NCBI RefSeq assembly: GCF_004769665.1
Contig: NZ_RQGG01000043.1
Coordinates: forward strand, 247,185-311,184
Source of the DNA: Leptospira kemamanensis
Lineage (GTDB): Bacteria > Spirochaetota > Leptospiria > Leptospirales > Leptospiraceae
DNA: 64,000 nucleotides
Direction of reading: 5' to 3'
Both the position numbers and the translations under genes were made by a program. This document shows, piece by piece, positions 7,926 through 17,868 of the stretch. Below the pieces are notes generated by a model. It did not search any database. It was not told the DNA's origin and worked only from the letters and a program-made list of their open reading frames with translations. Position 1 is the stretch's first letter, and the number at the start of each line of letters is the position of its first letter.

Positions 7926-10645
7926 ACTGTTTCCCCTTCCAAAACTTTTGGTATGTATACCCGGAATTCCGTTCCCGTAGGATCAGAAATAAAATCGATT
8001 TTTCCATTCATTTTCTCCACGATTTGTTTACAAATGTCAAGCCCAAGCCCAATCCCCTCTCCATGTTTTTTTGTCGTAAAGAAGGGCAAAAAGATCTTGT
8101 CTTGGATCTCAGGTTCAATGCCTTTCCCACTATCTTTAATGGATGTTAGGATAAATTCGGACTCACTCGTGACAGAAATTTTAATTTTGCCCTTATAGTC
8201 CATAGCTTGTAAAGCATTATTGATTAAATTGATCCAAACTTGGTTGAGTTTATCTCGATCCGCCAAACAAGAATCAGATGTGAAATAGTTCTTAATGATT
8301 TCGACATCTTTTTTGATTTTGGCTTGGTAAAGTGTTAAAATCGAATCCAATTCGGAAGGAATATTCACCTGTTGTGAGTTAGTGTCGCTGACTGATTGAT
8401 CCGTGTACAAATAATGTTTGAGTGCATTGACTACATGGGCGGCTTTATCTGTAGCTGATTGAACCACATATACCAATCGGTATAAACTCCCCAAGGTAAC
8501 TACATTTTGTAAAAGGAGACTCGACCCTGGTTTTTGGATGATCGAAAATATCCTAGAATCCCAATGGGTGACTCCAATCGATGTTAGATGGTCAAGGACA
8601 TCTTCTGGATTTTGAATGTTTTTTTCTCGTAAGAGTGCCAATCTTTCTTTTTTTTCGGCACGACTCATTAGGCCAGAGCTTCGATCACCAAAATTCATGC
8701 TTAACAATAGGAGAGTTTTGAAATCTTCCAAAGCTTCGTGATCTAAAGATTCTAAAAATTCAGGAAGTTTGATCACATCTTTTTTTAGAATTTCGGACAT
8801 GGCACGCACACTCGAAGAGATCGCACCTAGTGGTGTATTCAACTCATGGGTGATCCCTGCTGCAAACTGACCAAGTGCCGCCAATTTTTCACTGAGTAAT
8901 AATTGGTTTTGTGTGTTATGGAGATCGAGTAAGATCCGTTCTTTGGTTTCCACAGTATCGAGTAAATTTCGATTGCTTTCCATGAGAGCAACCGTTCGTT
9001 CATTCACAATTTTTTCTAAATTGGTATTGGTCTCCATCACCATACGCTGGCTCGCACTGACACGTTCAAAACTAGATTTCAGCTCTCTCGACATAAACCG
9101 AAACGATTCCGAAAGCCCACGGAGTTCTGCGATCATACTTTCCCCAACGGGAAAATCCCAATCCCCTTTTGCCAATGATTTGCTAGCACTGGAAAAACGA
9201 AGGATGGGTCTTGTGACAAGTTCCGCTAAGATGACTGCCAAAATCAAACTGAGTAAAATGGCCCAGGCAAATACCATTGCCGATTCACTATTTCCCGAAT
9301 ACACCCCACTTAAATAAAAGGAATTAGGAAACAAAGTCACAAGAAACATTGTGGATCCTGCTTTGGATACTTCGTAACGAGAAACATTGGCATTCCAAGT
9401 TTCCCGAGACAAAGGTTTTTTCGTCACAACAGGAAAACGTAAGTTTGTTTCGGGATAACGAATGTCCGTGATTTGTTTATTGAGTTCCACACGTAAGGTT
9501 TCCAGGAGTAAGGATGTTTTTGGTTCATTGGATACACTCGCGACCAAAGACAAATCCGAATCGAGTAAATACACTCGCCCTTGGGTATTGACAACGGAAA
9601 CATCTAATAATTTTTGTAAGGCAATTTTGTCAGAAAAAAGATTCCCATCTCTTGATTCTAATTCGGTTAATTGTAACCGTATGTTTTTTGACCATTGTTT
9701 GTGTAAGATTTCCACCATATGGTAAGCGGAGTCTTCGGCATTTTTTAAGGTTACATAGGATGTGATTCCCACAAGAACCAATACCAAACAAACAAAGGGA
9801 GCAACGATAAACAGTTGTAAGGAAATCCCAGTGCGGTCTTCTTCTACTTGGTCAGAGAATTTCCATTCCTCAGAAGTGGATGTCCAAACTAACCTTGGTT
9901 CGGTGATACTCACTTCTTTTACTTGAAAGGGAATTTCCGCCCAAAAATATCCCATTTTTTTGACAAAGGGATAAAGGAATAAAGTCGCAAAGGGAGCTAG
10001 GATCCAAGTGAGACCTGTTGTGAAAATTAATGCGGAACTAATCGTACGGTAGGAAATTTCAGATCCAAATTGTTTGGAACAGAGAAATCCCCATAAAAAC
10101 GGTTCTAATACTAAAAATAAAACGACAAAGATCGAATAATAAATCCAAACTCTCACATTACGAAAGTTTGGTGATTTTCCAATCATTTGGTAGGAAATCC
10201 AAAACAAAGTTGGATTGATGAAATAACCAGGTAACCAGTCCCATAAAAAATCAGGTGGAACTCCCTCAATCAAATCAGAAAGTCCATAGGCAAAAGGAAC
10301 CGCAAGTAAAGCAGGATATCCAAAAAAATTCAAACAAAGAAAAACAGATAAATCTTTGAGGCTTTCTAAGGTTTGGGCACCAGGAATGAGAACCACAGAA
10401 CTACCGAGGTAACCAGTTACAAATATCAATACAAAGGTGATGAGAAAAAAATAAAAACTCTTAAGGTTCCATGTCCAAACTTCCCTGGAGATGCGGAACT
10501 GTTTTCCATTCCGAAACGTAAATCCCGTATTCGCGAAAATAGCGACAAGGGAACCGAGTAAAAACGCAAATCGACCCCAAACTTCTAAGATTGGCAGAGG
10601 AATTTTGGAAATGATGAACTCAAGCCATACAAGGATCTCTGCCAT
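7922..10645 (-). CDS. Large multi-pass membrane sensor histidine kinase
   Basis: This 907-residue kinase has about seven N-terminal hydrophobic helices (residues 1-260) and another helix near 285. A periplasmic sensor-like region (about 305-440) is followed by a further helix and HAMP segment (about 450-520), a coiled coil, and the H-box [16 protein letters not shown] with His600. The ATP-binding domain has the N-box [11 protein letters not shown] and the G-boxes [10 protein letters not shown] and [15 protein letters not shown]. The stretch between the H-box and N-box is about 200 residues, far longer than in ordinary HisKA kinases (see findings). The paired response regulator overlaps its stop codon. 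The ligand is unknown. Confidence 0.92.
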   Translation of the reverse strand: MAEILVWLEFIISKIPLPILEVWGRFAFLLGSLVAIFANTGFTFRNGKQFRISREVWTWNLKSFYFFLITFVLIFVTGYLGSSVVLIPGAQTLESLKDLSVFLCLNFFGYPALLAVPFAYGLSDLIEGVPPDFLWDWLPGYFINPTLFWISYQMIGKSPNFRNVRVWIYYSIFVVLFLVLEPFLWGFLCSKQFGSEISYRTISSALIFTTGLTWILAPFATLFLYPFVKKMGYFWAEIPFQVKEVSITEPRLVWTSTSEEWKFSDQVEEDRTGISLQLFIVAPFVCLVLVLVGITSYVTLKNAEDSAYHMVEILHKQWSKNIRLQLTELESRDGNLFSDKIALQKLLDVSVVNTQGRVYLLDSDLSLVASVSNEPKTSLLLETLRVELNKQITDIRYPETNLRFPVVTKKPLSRETWNANVSRYEVSKAGSTMFLVTLFPNSFYLSGVYSGNSESAMVFAWAILLSLILAVILAELVTRPILRFSSASKSLAKGDWDFPVGESMIAELRGLSESFRFMSRELKSSFERVSASQRMVMETNTNLEKIVNERTVALMESNRNLLDTVETKERILLDLHNTQNQLLLSEKLAALGQFAAGITHELNTPLGAISSSVRAMSEILKKDVIKLPEFLESLDHEALEDFKTLLLLSMNFGDRSSGLMSRAEKKERLALLREKNIQNPEDVLDHLTSIGVTHWDSRIFSIIQKPGSSLLLQNVVTLGSLYRLVYVVQSATDKAAHVVNALKHYLYTDQSVSDTNSQQVNIPSELDSILTLYQAKIKKDVEIIKNYFTSDSCLADRDKLNQVWINLINNALQAMDYKGKIKISVTSESEFILTSIKDSGKGIEPEIQDKIFLPFFTTKKHGEGIGLGLDICKQIVEKMNGKIDFISDPTGTEFRVYIPKVLEGETV

Positions 10646-10674
10646 GACCCAAATATCGTAAGGAGAATTTAAGA

Positions 10675-11736
10675 TTAGTAAAGCAAAATCTTTTTTACTT
10701 TCTTCGCAAGAGAAGATGGGAACTCAGATTCCAATTGTTCGAATCCTACCCACTTCCATTCCACACCCAAAGAATCTAGTTTTGTCTCTAATTCTTTGGA
10801 GTCAGCGACTGGGAGAAAAAGAACAGAATATTCTAATTTATGATGGGTAATGGTGTGTTTGATGGTTCCAAGTGAAGGAAGAGTTTTCCATTGGGATCGC
10901 AAAAACAAAACAAAGTCGGAAGGAGAATAAAGTTCATTTGGTACCTCTCCTATAAATCCAGAAGGAAGGTGAAACATCCCTTTTAAAAATCGATTTTCTT
11001 TTTCTTTGATCAGTAAAATCAAATCATCCTTTTGGAAAACCCAAATCTCTCCTTGTAAGAAGATTTGTTTTTTTTGTTTTTCCCGAATGGGAATCTCACT
11101 TGTTTTCCCATGGATTCGGGCAAAACAACCATCCAAGAGTGGACAAAGTAAACACTTGGGAGATTCAGGAAGGCAAATGGTCGCACCGAGTTCCATCATG
11201 GCTTGGTTATGGTCACCTGGACTCGATTGGTTCAAAAATTCATCTGCTTTTGTTTGCAAATGAAGGTCAGCCTTGGGACCCAAAATATTTTCCGTATAAC
11301 CAAAGTAACGTGATAACACTCGTTTGACATTTCCATCAAGAACGGCATGGGGAAGGTCATACGCAATGGACAAAACGGCTCTTGCTGTGTAATTGCCAAT
11401 GCCAGGGAGTTTCAAAACCAAATCCAAATCTTTGGGAAAGGATCCGTTGTATTGGTTTACAAGTTGGATGGCAGCTTTTCTGAGATTTCTTGCACGGCTG
11501 TAATAACCAAGTCCCTTCCAATAGGAAAGGACTTCTTCTTCAGTCGCGCTTGCAAGTGTTTCTGGATTCGGAAAACGTTTCAGAAAATTTTCAAACAATG
11601 GAAGCATCGCAGCCACCCTCGTTTGTTGTAACATCACTTCAGAGATCCAAATGGGATAAGCCTGTTTTTTTTTACGAAAGGGCAGATCCCGTTTGTTGAA
11701 AAGATACCAGTCGTGGAGTTTTTTCTGTGGGTTCAA
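10675..11736 (-). CDS. mutY: A/G-specific adenine DNA glycosylase
   Basis: The 353-residue MutY has the N-terminal WYLFNKRDLPFR, then WISEVMLQQTRVA (catalytic Glu), the helix-hairpin-helix LPGIGNYTARAVLSIAY with the following Asp, and the [4Fe-4S] cysteines in ESPKCLLCPLLDGC preceded by the Cys of ATICLPE. A C-terminal NUDIX-like 8-oxoG recognition domain follows. It removes A mispaired with 8-oxoG. The start is TTG, overlapping the preceding TGA (TTGA), so it is translationally coupled to the upstream small gene. Confidence 0.95.
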   Translation of the reverse strand: MNPQKKLHDWYLFNKRDLPFRKKKQAYPIWISEVMLQQTRVAAMLPLFENFLKRFPNPETLASATEEEVLSYWKGLGYYSRARNLRKAAIQLVNQYNGSFPKDLDLVLKLPGIGNYTARAVLSIAYDLPHAVLDGNVKRVLSRYFGYTENILGPKADLHLQTKADEFLNQSSPGDHNQAMMELGATICLPESPKCLLCPLLDGCFARIHGKTSEIPIREKQKKQIFLQGEIWVFQKDDLILLIKEKENRFLKGMFHLPSGFIGEVPNELYSPSDFVLFLRSQWKTLPSLGTIKHTITHHKLEYSVLFLPVADSKELETKLDSLGVEWKWVGFEQLESEFPSSLAKKVKKILLY

Positions 11737-12086
11737 ATGTCCGAATCTTGGATGCTATAACGAAGGTAGGTATTACAACTACCCTCTTCGGTATAACGGA
11801 CTAAATCATAGTCCAAGCGAGTCGAACGGAAGAATTTAGAATGAGCCAATCGTTCGCGGATTTCTTGGCGGATATGGTCCCGAGCTTCCTGTCTTTTGTC
11901 ATAATAAGCAGGTGATAAAATTTCACTTTTATAGGACAAATTACCCTCACGGTAAATTGCCACAGTCACCTGTACTCGGTATTTGCGTTGTAATCCTTGT
12001 TTAACTTCCGTGTTCATTGGTTTCAAAAGCTCAGGTTGTATCCTAAATAGATTTTCGGTTTGGGAGGGAGGGAAATTGAAAGTCAC
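11733..12086 (-). CDS. Conserved hypothetical protein preceding mutY
   Basis: This 117-residue protein has no recognised domain. It is charged and soluble-looking, with central strands (KYRVQVTVAIYREG), an Arg-rich helix (QEARDHIRQEIRERLAHS) and a C-terminal strand containing a lone Cys (EEGSCNTYLRYS). No signal peptide or membrane helix is seen. The listed start is GTG at 12086; an ATG at 12017 (MNTEVKQG) would give 94 aa, and neither has a clear ribosome site. It is coupled to mutY by a 4-nt overlap and divergent from ispG. I do not assign a function. Confidence 0.6.
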   Translation of the reverse strand: MTFNFPPSQTENLFRIQPELLKPMNTEVKQGLQRKYRVQVTVAIYREGNLSYKSEILSPAYYDKRQEARDHIRQEIRERLAHSKFFRSTRLDYDLVRYTEEGSCNTYLRYSIQDSDI

Positions 12087-12156
12087 AGATTTTTTTCATA
12101 CTGCTTGCCCAAAATTTCGAATTTAATTTTCTAGATAATGAGAACATAAGATTCAA

Positions 12157-14184
12157 ATGAGCACCAAATATAACGAATCGCCCTTTTTCTACAGAAGACG
12201 TCCAACACGAGAAGTGAAGGTAGGAGACGTTGGAATTGGAGGAAAAAATCCAATCCGCGTCCAATCCATGATTACATCTAACACAAGAGATACGGACGCA
12301 AGCATCCAACAAATTTCTGATTTAGAAAGAGCAGGTTCTGAAATTGTTCGCCTAACAGTTCCTAGCCAAGCAGATGCAGATAATTTACCGAATATCCGAA
12401 AACGAATGAAGGAACTCGGACTCAAAGTTCCTCTTGTGGCAGACATTCACTTCACCCCACAAGTTGCCTTAAAATGTGTGGAATGGGTGGAAAAGGTGCG
12501 AATCAACCCAGGCAATTTTGCAGACAAAAAGAAATTTGAAATCATTGAATACACAGACAAAGACTATAACGAAGAACTAGAGCGAATCGAAGAAGTTTTC
12601 ACTCCCCTTGTTTTACGTGCCAAGGAACTTGGGGTTGCCATGAGGATTGGGACAAACCATGGAAGTTTGTCAGATCGCATTATGAATCGATTTGGTGACA
12701 CTCCTCTTGGGATGGTGGAGTCCGCTTTAGAATTCATACGCATTGCCGAAAAAAATTCTTACAAAGATATCGTGGTTTCCATGAAAGCTTCTAATCCACA
12801 AGTGATGATCCAAGCCTATCGAATGTTAGTGGCAAGATTCTATGACTTAGGAATGGATTATCCCCTTCATTTGGGTGTGACCGAAGCTGGAGATGGAAAA
12901 GACGGTAGGATCAAATCCGCAATTGGAATTGGAAGTTTACTGGAAGATGGACTTGGGGATACGATCCGAGTTTCTCTTACAGAAGATGCCATTCACGAAA
13001 TTCCCGTTGCCAAAGAACTGGTTCGTAAATACAACGAACTCTTTTTGGATTCATTCACAAAAAAAGAAAACGTCCTCAATAAAGAAAGAGAAACCATTTA
13101 TACGGAATTTCGAGACCCGTACCAATATTCACGTTTTTATTCCAGGGAACTCACAATTGGTGAAACCAAAATTGGTGATTCCCATCCAGTCAAAATCGAA
13201 TCTTGTTTTCCATTTTTTGGAGAAGGCACAGCAGAAGAAGTCCTCCACCTCATCCAAAGAGGAACAAAATCAGGTCGAGTGCCTGAGCTCTTACACTTTC
13301 ACATTGATTCGGAAATGGATTTACTCTCTCTTGGAACAATGGTAAGGCGAGGATCCTTTCCTTTACCTGTTTCTATCTCCCTTTCAGATGATTTGCTTTA
13401 CCAATATGATGCGCTCGCAGAAGAACTATACAAATTCCAAAAATGGGTGATCTCCCCTTCTCTCTTTTTGAAAGAATCAGAAGAATCATGGGATGACCTT
13501 TTACAATTTGTCTCTCGTTTTGCAAAAGACAAACGTTCGGTGGAATGGTCCATGGATGTTTCCCAAATCGAACAAACGAAAACCGTTTTAAAAGAATGTA
13601 AAAAAAGAAAAATCGAAAATATCCTTTTTTCAGTGAAAGACGGTGACCTTCTTTCTGTCAGAAGGCTTGCTTGTCTATTGCAAGAATCAGATTATCCGAT
13701 TGTCCTATCTGTTTCTGGGAACAACAAAGAGCAATTGATGTATGATGCATCCATTCAAGCTGGTGGAAATTTACTGGATGGAATTGGAGATGTGATTCGA
13801 CTTTCTTATGGTGATGGCGAAGCAGAAGAATGTTTGCATTTGAGTTTTGATATCTTACAGGCAACTCGCTTACGTTTGACAAAAACAGAATACATTTCCT
13901 GCCCATCTTGTGGCCGCACAATGTTTGATTTACAATCCACCACTGCCAAAATCAAAGAGAAAACAGGCCACCTCAAAGGTGTGAAAATCGCGGTGATGGG
14001 TTGCATCGTGAATGGACCGGGAGAGATGGCCGATGCCGATTTTGGTTATGTGGGGGCTGGTGTCGGTAAGGTTCACCTCTACAAAGGAAAGGAAATTGTC
14101 AAAAAAGGAGTTTCCGAAGTCGAAGCCGCGGACCTTCTCATTGAACTCATTCGAGAAAATGGGATGTGGAACGACCCAGAATAA
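12157..14184 (+). CDS. ispG: 4-hydroxy-3-methylbut-2-en-1-yl diphosphate synthase, long form
   Basis: The 675-residue IspG/GcpE catalyses the penultimate step of the MEP isoprenoid pathway. The N-terminal TIM barrel starts at RRPTREVKVGDVGIGGKNPI and contains TVPSQADADNLPNI and ADIHFTPQVALKCVEWVEKV. The C-terminal [4Fe-4S] domain contains YISCPSCGRTMFDL and GCIVNGPGEMADADFGYVGA. About 270 residues (roughly 290-560) lie between them, as in the plant, chlamydial and spirochaetal long form, against about 370 aa in total for E. coli IspG. It is divergent from the mutY operon; the 70-bp gap must hold both promoters. Confidence 0.96.
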   Translation: MSTKYNESPFFYRRRPTREVKVGDVGIGGKNPIRVQSMITSNTRDTDASIQQISDLERAGSEIVRLTVPSQADADNLPNIRKRMKELGLKVPLVADIHFTPQVALKCVEWVEKVRINPGNFADKKKFEIIEYTDKDYNEELERIEEVFTPLVLRAKELGVAMRIGTNHGSLSDRIMNRFGDTPLGMVESALEFIRIAEKNSYKDIVVSMKASNPQVMIQAYRMLVARFYDLGMDYPLHLGVTEAGDGKDGRIKSAIGIGSLLEDGLGDTIRVSLTEDAIHEIPVAKELVRKYNELFLDSFTKKENVLNKERETIYTEFRDPYQYSRFYSRELTIGETKIGDSHPVKIESCFPFFGEGTAEEVLHLIQRGTKSGRVPELLHFHIDSEMDLLSLGTMVRRGSFPLPVSISLSDDLLYQYDALAEELYKFQKWVISPSLFLKESEESWDDLLQFVSRFAKDKRSVEWSMDVSQIEQTKTVLKECKKRKIENILFSVKDGDLLSVRRLACLLQESDYPIVLSVSGNNKEQLMYDASIQAGGNLLDGIGDVIRLSYGDGEAEECLHLSFDILQATRLRLTKTEYISCPSCGRTMFDLQSTTAKIKEKTGHLKGVKIAVMGCIVNGPGEMADADFGYVGAGVGKVHLYKGKEIVKKGVSEVEAADLLIELIRENGMWNDPE

Positions 14185-14226
14185 AAATTAGTTTCCCTTC
14201 GATTCTTCCCTAGTAAATTCATCCAG

Positions 14227-15915
14227 GTGGAAGAAAAAGAAAGAAAAGAAATTTTATCCAAAATCCAATCGATGGAGAGGGAACTTTTTTTCTTAAAAGA
14301 GAAAGTGCTCTCTCTTTCTGATCCGAAAACCTCTCCGAAGCAAACTAACACCGATTTGCCAAAAGAAAGTCCTCTCCTTGTGACACCAGTCTCTGTATCT
14401 CTAGAAGAAGGACCCAATTGGTTCATCCAATGGATTGGCCAAAACTTATTTGTGAAACTAGGTGTGTTTTCTCTCATCCTCGCTTCGATTTGGTTTTTTT
14501 ATATGGCCATTGAAGAGTATTGGATCAATGAATCAGTTCGGATTTGGATTGGGATTCTCTCTTCCTTACCGATCCTATGGTATGGATACAAAACACGAAA
14601 GACAAGGCCTTATCTTTCTCCCAGTTTATTTGGTCTTGGTATTGCCGTTTTATTTTCTGCGTATTACTCGGGTTATGTTTGGTACGATTTGTACGGCACA
14701 GAGACTTGTTTTGTAGGGCTCATTTTACTTAGTTTAACTGCCGTTGGAATCTCTTATGCAGAAAAAAGTGAAGTTTTGTTTGGGTTTGCCAGTTTGGGAG
14801 TTTTTCTTTCACCCATTTTAGTCTCCACCGGTCAAAACTCTTATCCTTTTCTCTTCACGTATTTACTCATTTGGAATGCCCTTTTCTTTTGGATTCGAAA
14901 GAATATGAATTGGAAGGTGATTCCACTTTTGATTTTATTTGCAAACCATTTAATCTTTGCTACATGGGCCGAATCCAAACTGGAAGAAGCGAAAGTATTT
15001 TTCCCTTTGGTTTTTCAATTGGGAGTTTATTTATTCTTTTTAATCAGAGAATTCCAAGTTTTAAAAACAATCAAAGAAGAAAACCCAATCCTGACCTTAG
15101 TCACCATTGGTTTTACATTAGGACTTGGGTTCCTTCAATCCTTTTGGATTTTTGGAATTTTTTATCCCACATTCAAACCATTTTTACTTACATTGGTTCT
15201 CATCAGTTTTTATGCTGTATACCAAAAGTCATTAAAAGAAGTAAGTTTGACAATCGATACGAAAAAACTCTATGATATTGTGGGTCTCTTTGGATTACCA
15301 CTCATCATCAGTGTGATTGTGATGGGGATGACAGGAAAGGCTTTGGCATTCAGTCTCATTACATTTGCTTTCGTAGTCACAATGGCCGCCACCTATTCCA
15401 AACAATTGTACATGTACTTAGCAACTTTTCCGGTTTGGTTCTTTGCTTTGTTTTATGTCTTTGCTTTCACTTACCGTTCGTTCAATGAAATCCCATTTCT
15501 CAACGGAAGATTTTTGATTTTTGTTACGGGCAGTTTATATTTGGCACTGTCTTATTTTTATAGCAGAAAGTTTTCTGGATTTTCCAAACTCTTTCTGTAT
15601 GCGGCGTATCCATACTTTTTACTTGGAAACTTTGTCGAAATTCATTTGGGTTTTCCAGAAGAAAAACGACTGTTCCTCTATTCCATTAGTTTGATCTTTT
15701 ATGGACTGATCACTTTAGTGATTGGTTTCCAAAAACAGTTTCAATCTTTAAAAGTAGTCGGATTTGTCTCACTGGCACTTGTCGTCGCCAAATTCTATTT
15801 ATACGATTTTTGGAATCTATCTTTAGGTTACCGTATTCTCGCTGGATTATTTTTAGGAATCACCCTCATTGTTACGGGAACATTTTATAATCGAATCAAA
15901 AAGGAAACTACATGA
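14227..15915 (+). CDS. DUF2339-type polytopic membrane protein
   Basis: The 562-residue protein begins at a GTG with a coiled-coil N-terminus (residues 1-35), a Pro/Ser/Thr linker, and the DUF2339 entry motif PNWFIQWIGQNLFVKLGVFSLIL. At least 14 hydrophobic helices follow to the C-terminus. DUF2339 proteins are uncharacterised inner-membrane proteins. The next gene overlaps it by 4 nt and looks like DUF3999, the usual genomic partner of DUF2339, so the two probably form one membrane complex. It lies 42 nt after ispG. Confidence 0.8.
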   Translation: MEEKERKEILSKIQSMERELFFLKEKVLSLSDPKTSPKQTNTDLPKESPLLVTPVSVSLEEGPNWFIQWIGQNLFVKLGVFSLILASIWFFYMAIEEYWINESVRIWIGILSSLPILWYGYKTRKTRPYLSPSLFGLGIAVLFSAYYSGYVWYDLYGTETCFVGLILLSLTAVGISYAEKSEVLFGFASLGVFLSPILVSTGQNSYPFLFTYLLIWNALFFWIRKNMNWKVIPLLILFANHLIFATWAESKLEEAKVFFPLVFQLGVYLFFLIREFQVLKTIKEENPILTLVTIGFTLGLGFLQSFWIFGIFYPTFKPFLLTLVLISFYAVYQKSLKEVSLTIDTKKLYDIVGLFGLPLIISVIVMGMTGKALAFSLITFAFVVTMAATYSKQLYMYLATFPVWFFALFYVFAFTYRSFNEIPFLNGRFLIFVTGSLYLALSYFYSRKFSGFSKLFLYAAYPYFLLGNFVEIHLGFPEEKRLFLYSISLIFYGLITLVIGFQKQFQSLKVVGFVSLALVVAKFYLYDFWNLSLGYRILAGLFLGITLIVTGTFYNRIKKETT

Positions 15916-17147
15916 AATCACGATATCAAATTTGTTTACTCACATCCTTACTCTTCACAGGTTCAATCCTTGCAAGACCTTTGCCTGTTGAAAATTTTAA
16001 ATACAAAAAAGAAATCACCATCAATACAAAAAACTCATCAAATCAAATCGTAAAAGTTTTACTCGATGATGAATTTTATAAACATTCCTTTTATGGAGAT
16101 CTTCGGATCACAAAAAACGGCGAAATTGTTCCTTATCGCATTCAAAATGCCGAAGAAATCAGTAAATACACAGAAAAACTCAAACCAGAACTTCTTTTTA
16201 CCAAAAAAGATGATATTGAAATCTATGTATTAGAACTTCCGAAACTCCCAGAAGGAATGAGTTATTCGAAACTAACTGTTTCCAGTGCTTATGATTATGA
16301 AACGTCCATCACACTCAAATTAGGTGAGAATCCAGAAAAATTCATCGAAACCAAAAACGTATTTTTGTATAAATATGGTTCTCAAACCTCTGGAGAAATT
16401 GATTTAGGAAACACAAAATATCGATACGTTCGTTTAGAAGTAGAAAACGGATCCAATCTTAAATTTCCATCCGTCACCCGAATCAAAGAAAACAAAAATC
16501 TTTTTTTTGAAAAAAGCCAAACGATACCAAACCCGATTTTGGAAGAGAATTCTGTTTTATTTTCCTTTCCCAATGAAAACCAAAGTAGTTTCCAAACCAT
16601 CAAACTTAGTTTTGAAGAAAAAAATTGGGAACGATACATCACCGTTCGCGGCAAAATCAATAAAAAGGAATGGGATACTGTTTTCCAAGGAAATATCAAT
16701 CATAAAGAAAACGATGGAACCTATACGGAAATTCCTATTTCTTCCCCAGTGAGTTCTGAGTTCACCATCCAAATTGAAGATGGTGAAAATGATACCTTAC
16801 ATTTAAAAGAAGTGATCACCGTGCAACCTTTAGAAGAGATATTGTTTTTTAGAGATACAAATGAAGAATCCCAAAACTATGTTTTGTATTATGGAAATCC
16901 TTACCAATGGTCTGCTAATTTTGATCCCTATACCTATCCTTCTTCGGAAAATACAAAAGAAACATCTCCCGTAGAAGGAAAACTTGGAAATGAAATGGAA
17001 AATCCTGAGTTTGGATTCAACTTACTGTATCCACCTATCTCTGGTTATATCACGTCCATTCTCTTTTATTTAGGAATTTTCACTTTGCTTGGATTTATCT
17101 TTTCCATCTTAAAGTCAAAACGCCTGGCCATCAAAGAAACGGCGTAG
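15912..17147 (+). CDS. DUF3999-like exported membrane-anchored protein
   Basis: The 411-residue protein has a signal peptide (MKSRYQICLLTSLLFTGSILA), a long beta-rich extracytoplasmic region (residues 25-375) and one C-terminal helix (about 377-400) before a short basic tail. Features such as YKKEITINTKNSSNQIVKVL and FYGDLRITKNGEIVPYRIQN match the way DUF3999 proteins begin. The partner DUF2339 gene overlaps by ATGA. The arrangement suggests a periplasmic domain tethered to the DUF2339 channel-like protein. Function is unknown. Confidence 0.72.
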   Translation: MKSRYQICLLTSLLFTGSILARPLPVENFKYKKEITINTKNSSNQIVKVLLDDEFYKHSFYGDLRITKNGEIVPYRIQNAEEISKYTEKLKPELLFTKKDDIEIYVLELPKLPEGMSYSKLTVSSAYDYETSITLKLGENPEKFIETKNVFLYKYGSQTSGEIDLGNTKYRYVRLEVENGSNLKFPSVTRIKENKNLFFEKSQTIPNPILEENSVLFSFPNENQSSFQTIKLSFEEKNWERYITVRGKINKKEWDTVFQGNINHKENDGTYTEIPISSPVSSEFTIQIEDGENDTLHLKEVITVQPLEEILFFRDTNEESQNYVLYYGNPYQWSANFDPYTYPSSENTKETSPVEGKLGNEMENPEFGFNLLYPPISGYITSILFYLGIFTLLGFIFSILKSKRLAIKETA

Positions 17148-17307
17148 AAGGAAGCAATTGGTTTTCGATCCCAAAGAAAACCTCGAATGCAGTGGGAATG
17201 TTTGAATGATTGATTTTCAAAAGTGATCCATTTCCCATTTTTTAAAAAATTTTGGCTCCGATTGCTACAGGAATCGGGGTCAAAGATAGAGTAAAGAGTC
17301 AGAAGAT

Positions 17308-17763
17308 ATGAGACAATACCAAACCACCACTGCCATTGCAGGATTTTTTAGCATCCTGTTTTTCATCCAATGTACGGGCACAAGACCAGACAATTTAGGA
17401 ATCCGTTCCGGAAAACTAAACGACTGTCCCAAAACTCCCAATTGTATCAGTAGTTTTGCAGACACAAACGACAAAGAACATTATCGAAACGCAGAACCAT
17501 ATAAAAAACCAACCGCGGATGCCTTATCTGTTTTGAAACAAAGGATTTTGGAAACCCCTCGCACAAAGATCATCAAAGAAGAAAACAATTACCTCTATGT
17601 AGAATTTACATCGCTACTCATGCGGTATGTGGATGACGTAGAATTTTATTTTGATGAAAAAACAAAACTATTACATTTTCGATCTGCGTCACGGTTGGGC
17701 AAATCCGATTTGGGTGTGAACCGAAAACGAATTGAGACCTTACTGAAAGACATCCAAATTTAA
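17308..17763 (+). CDS. DUF1499-domain lipoprotein
   Basis: The 151-residue protein has a lipoprotein signal peptide ending in FFIQC (Cys at about 25) and a DUF1499 domain. The latter is shown by LNDCPKTPNCISSFADTNDKEHY (residues within 38-60), EENNYLYVEFTSLLMRYVDDVEF and FRSASRLGKSDLGVNRKRIE. DUF1499 proteins are small periplasmic or envelope proteins of unknown role. It stands alone, 160 bp after the DUF3999 gene, convergent with carB. A GTCAGAAG sequence precedes the ATG. Confidence 0.85.
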   Translation: MRQYQTTTAIAGFFSILFFIQCTGTRPDNLGIRSGKLNDCPKTPNCISSFADTNDKEHYRNAEPYKKPTADALSVLKQRILETPRTKIIKEENNYLYVEFTSLLMRYVDDVEFYFDEKTKLLHFRSASRLGKSDLGVNRKRIETLLKDIQI

Positions 17764-17785
17764 ACTTCAAACCAAACGTAGCCAA

Positions 17786-17857
17786 ACCAAGGGATTCTGA
17801 ACTAAGAACCCTTGGTCCCGCGCATAGAAACGAATTTGTTTTGTTTCCATTCGTTTC
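17786..17857. terminator. Double hairpin between convergent DUF1499 and carB genes
   Basis: Two hairpins fill this gap. The first (17786-17816) pairs ACCAAGGG with CCCTTGGT and continues TTCT/AGAA with one bulged base. The second (17827-17857) pairs GAAACGAAT with ATTCGTTTC and is followed on the plus strand by a T-rich stretch (CGATTTTGCTTTT). I infer termination of the DUF1499 transcript by the second hairpin and possibly of carB on the other strand. Neither hairpin has a perfect U-run. Confidence 0.5.
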
Positions 17858-17868
17858 CGATTTTGCTT

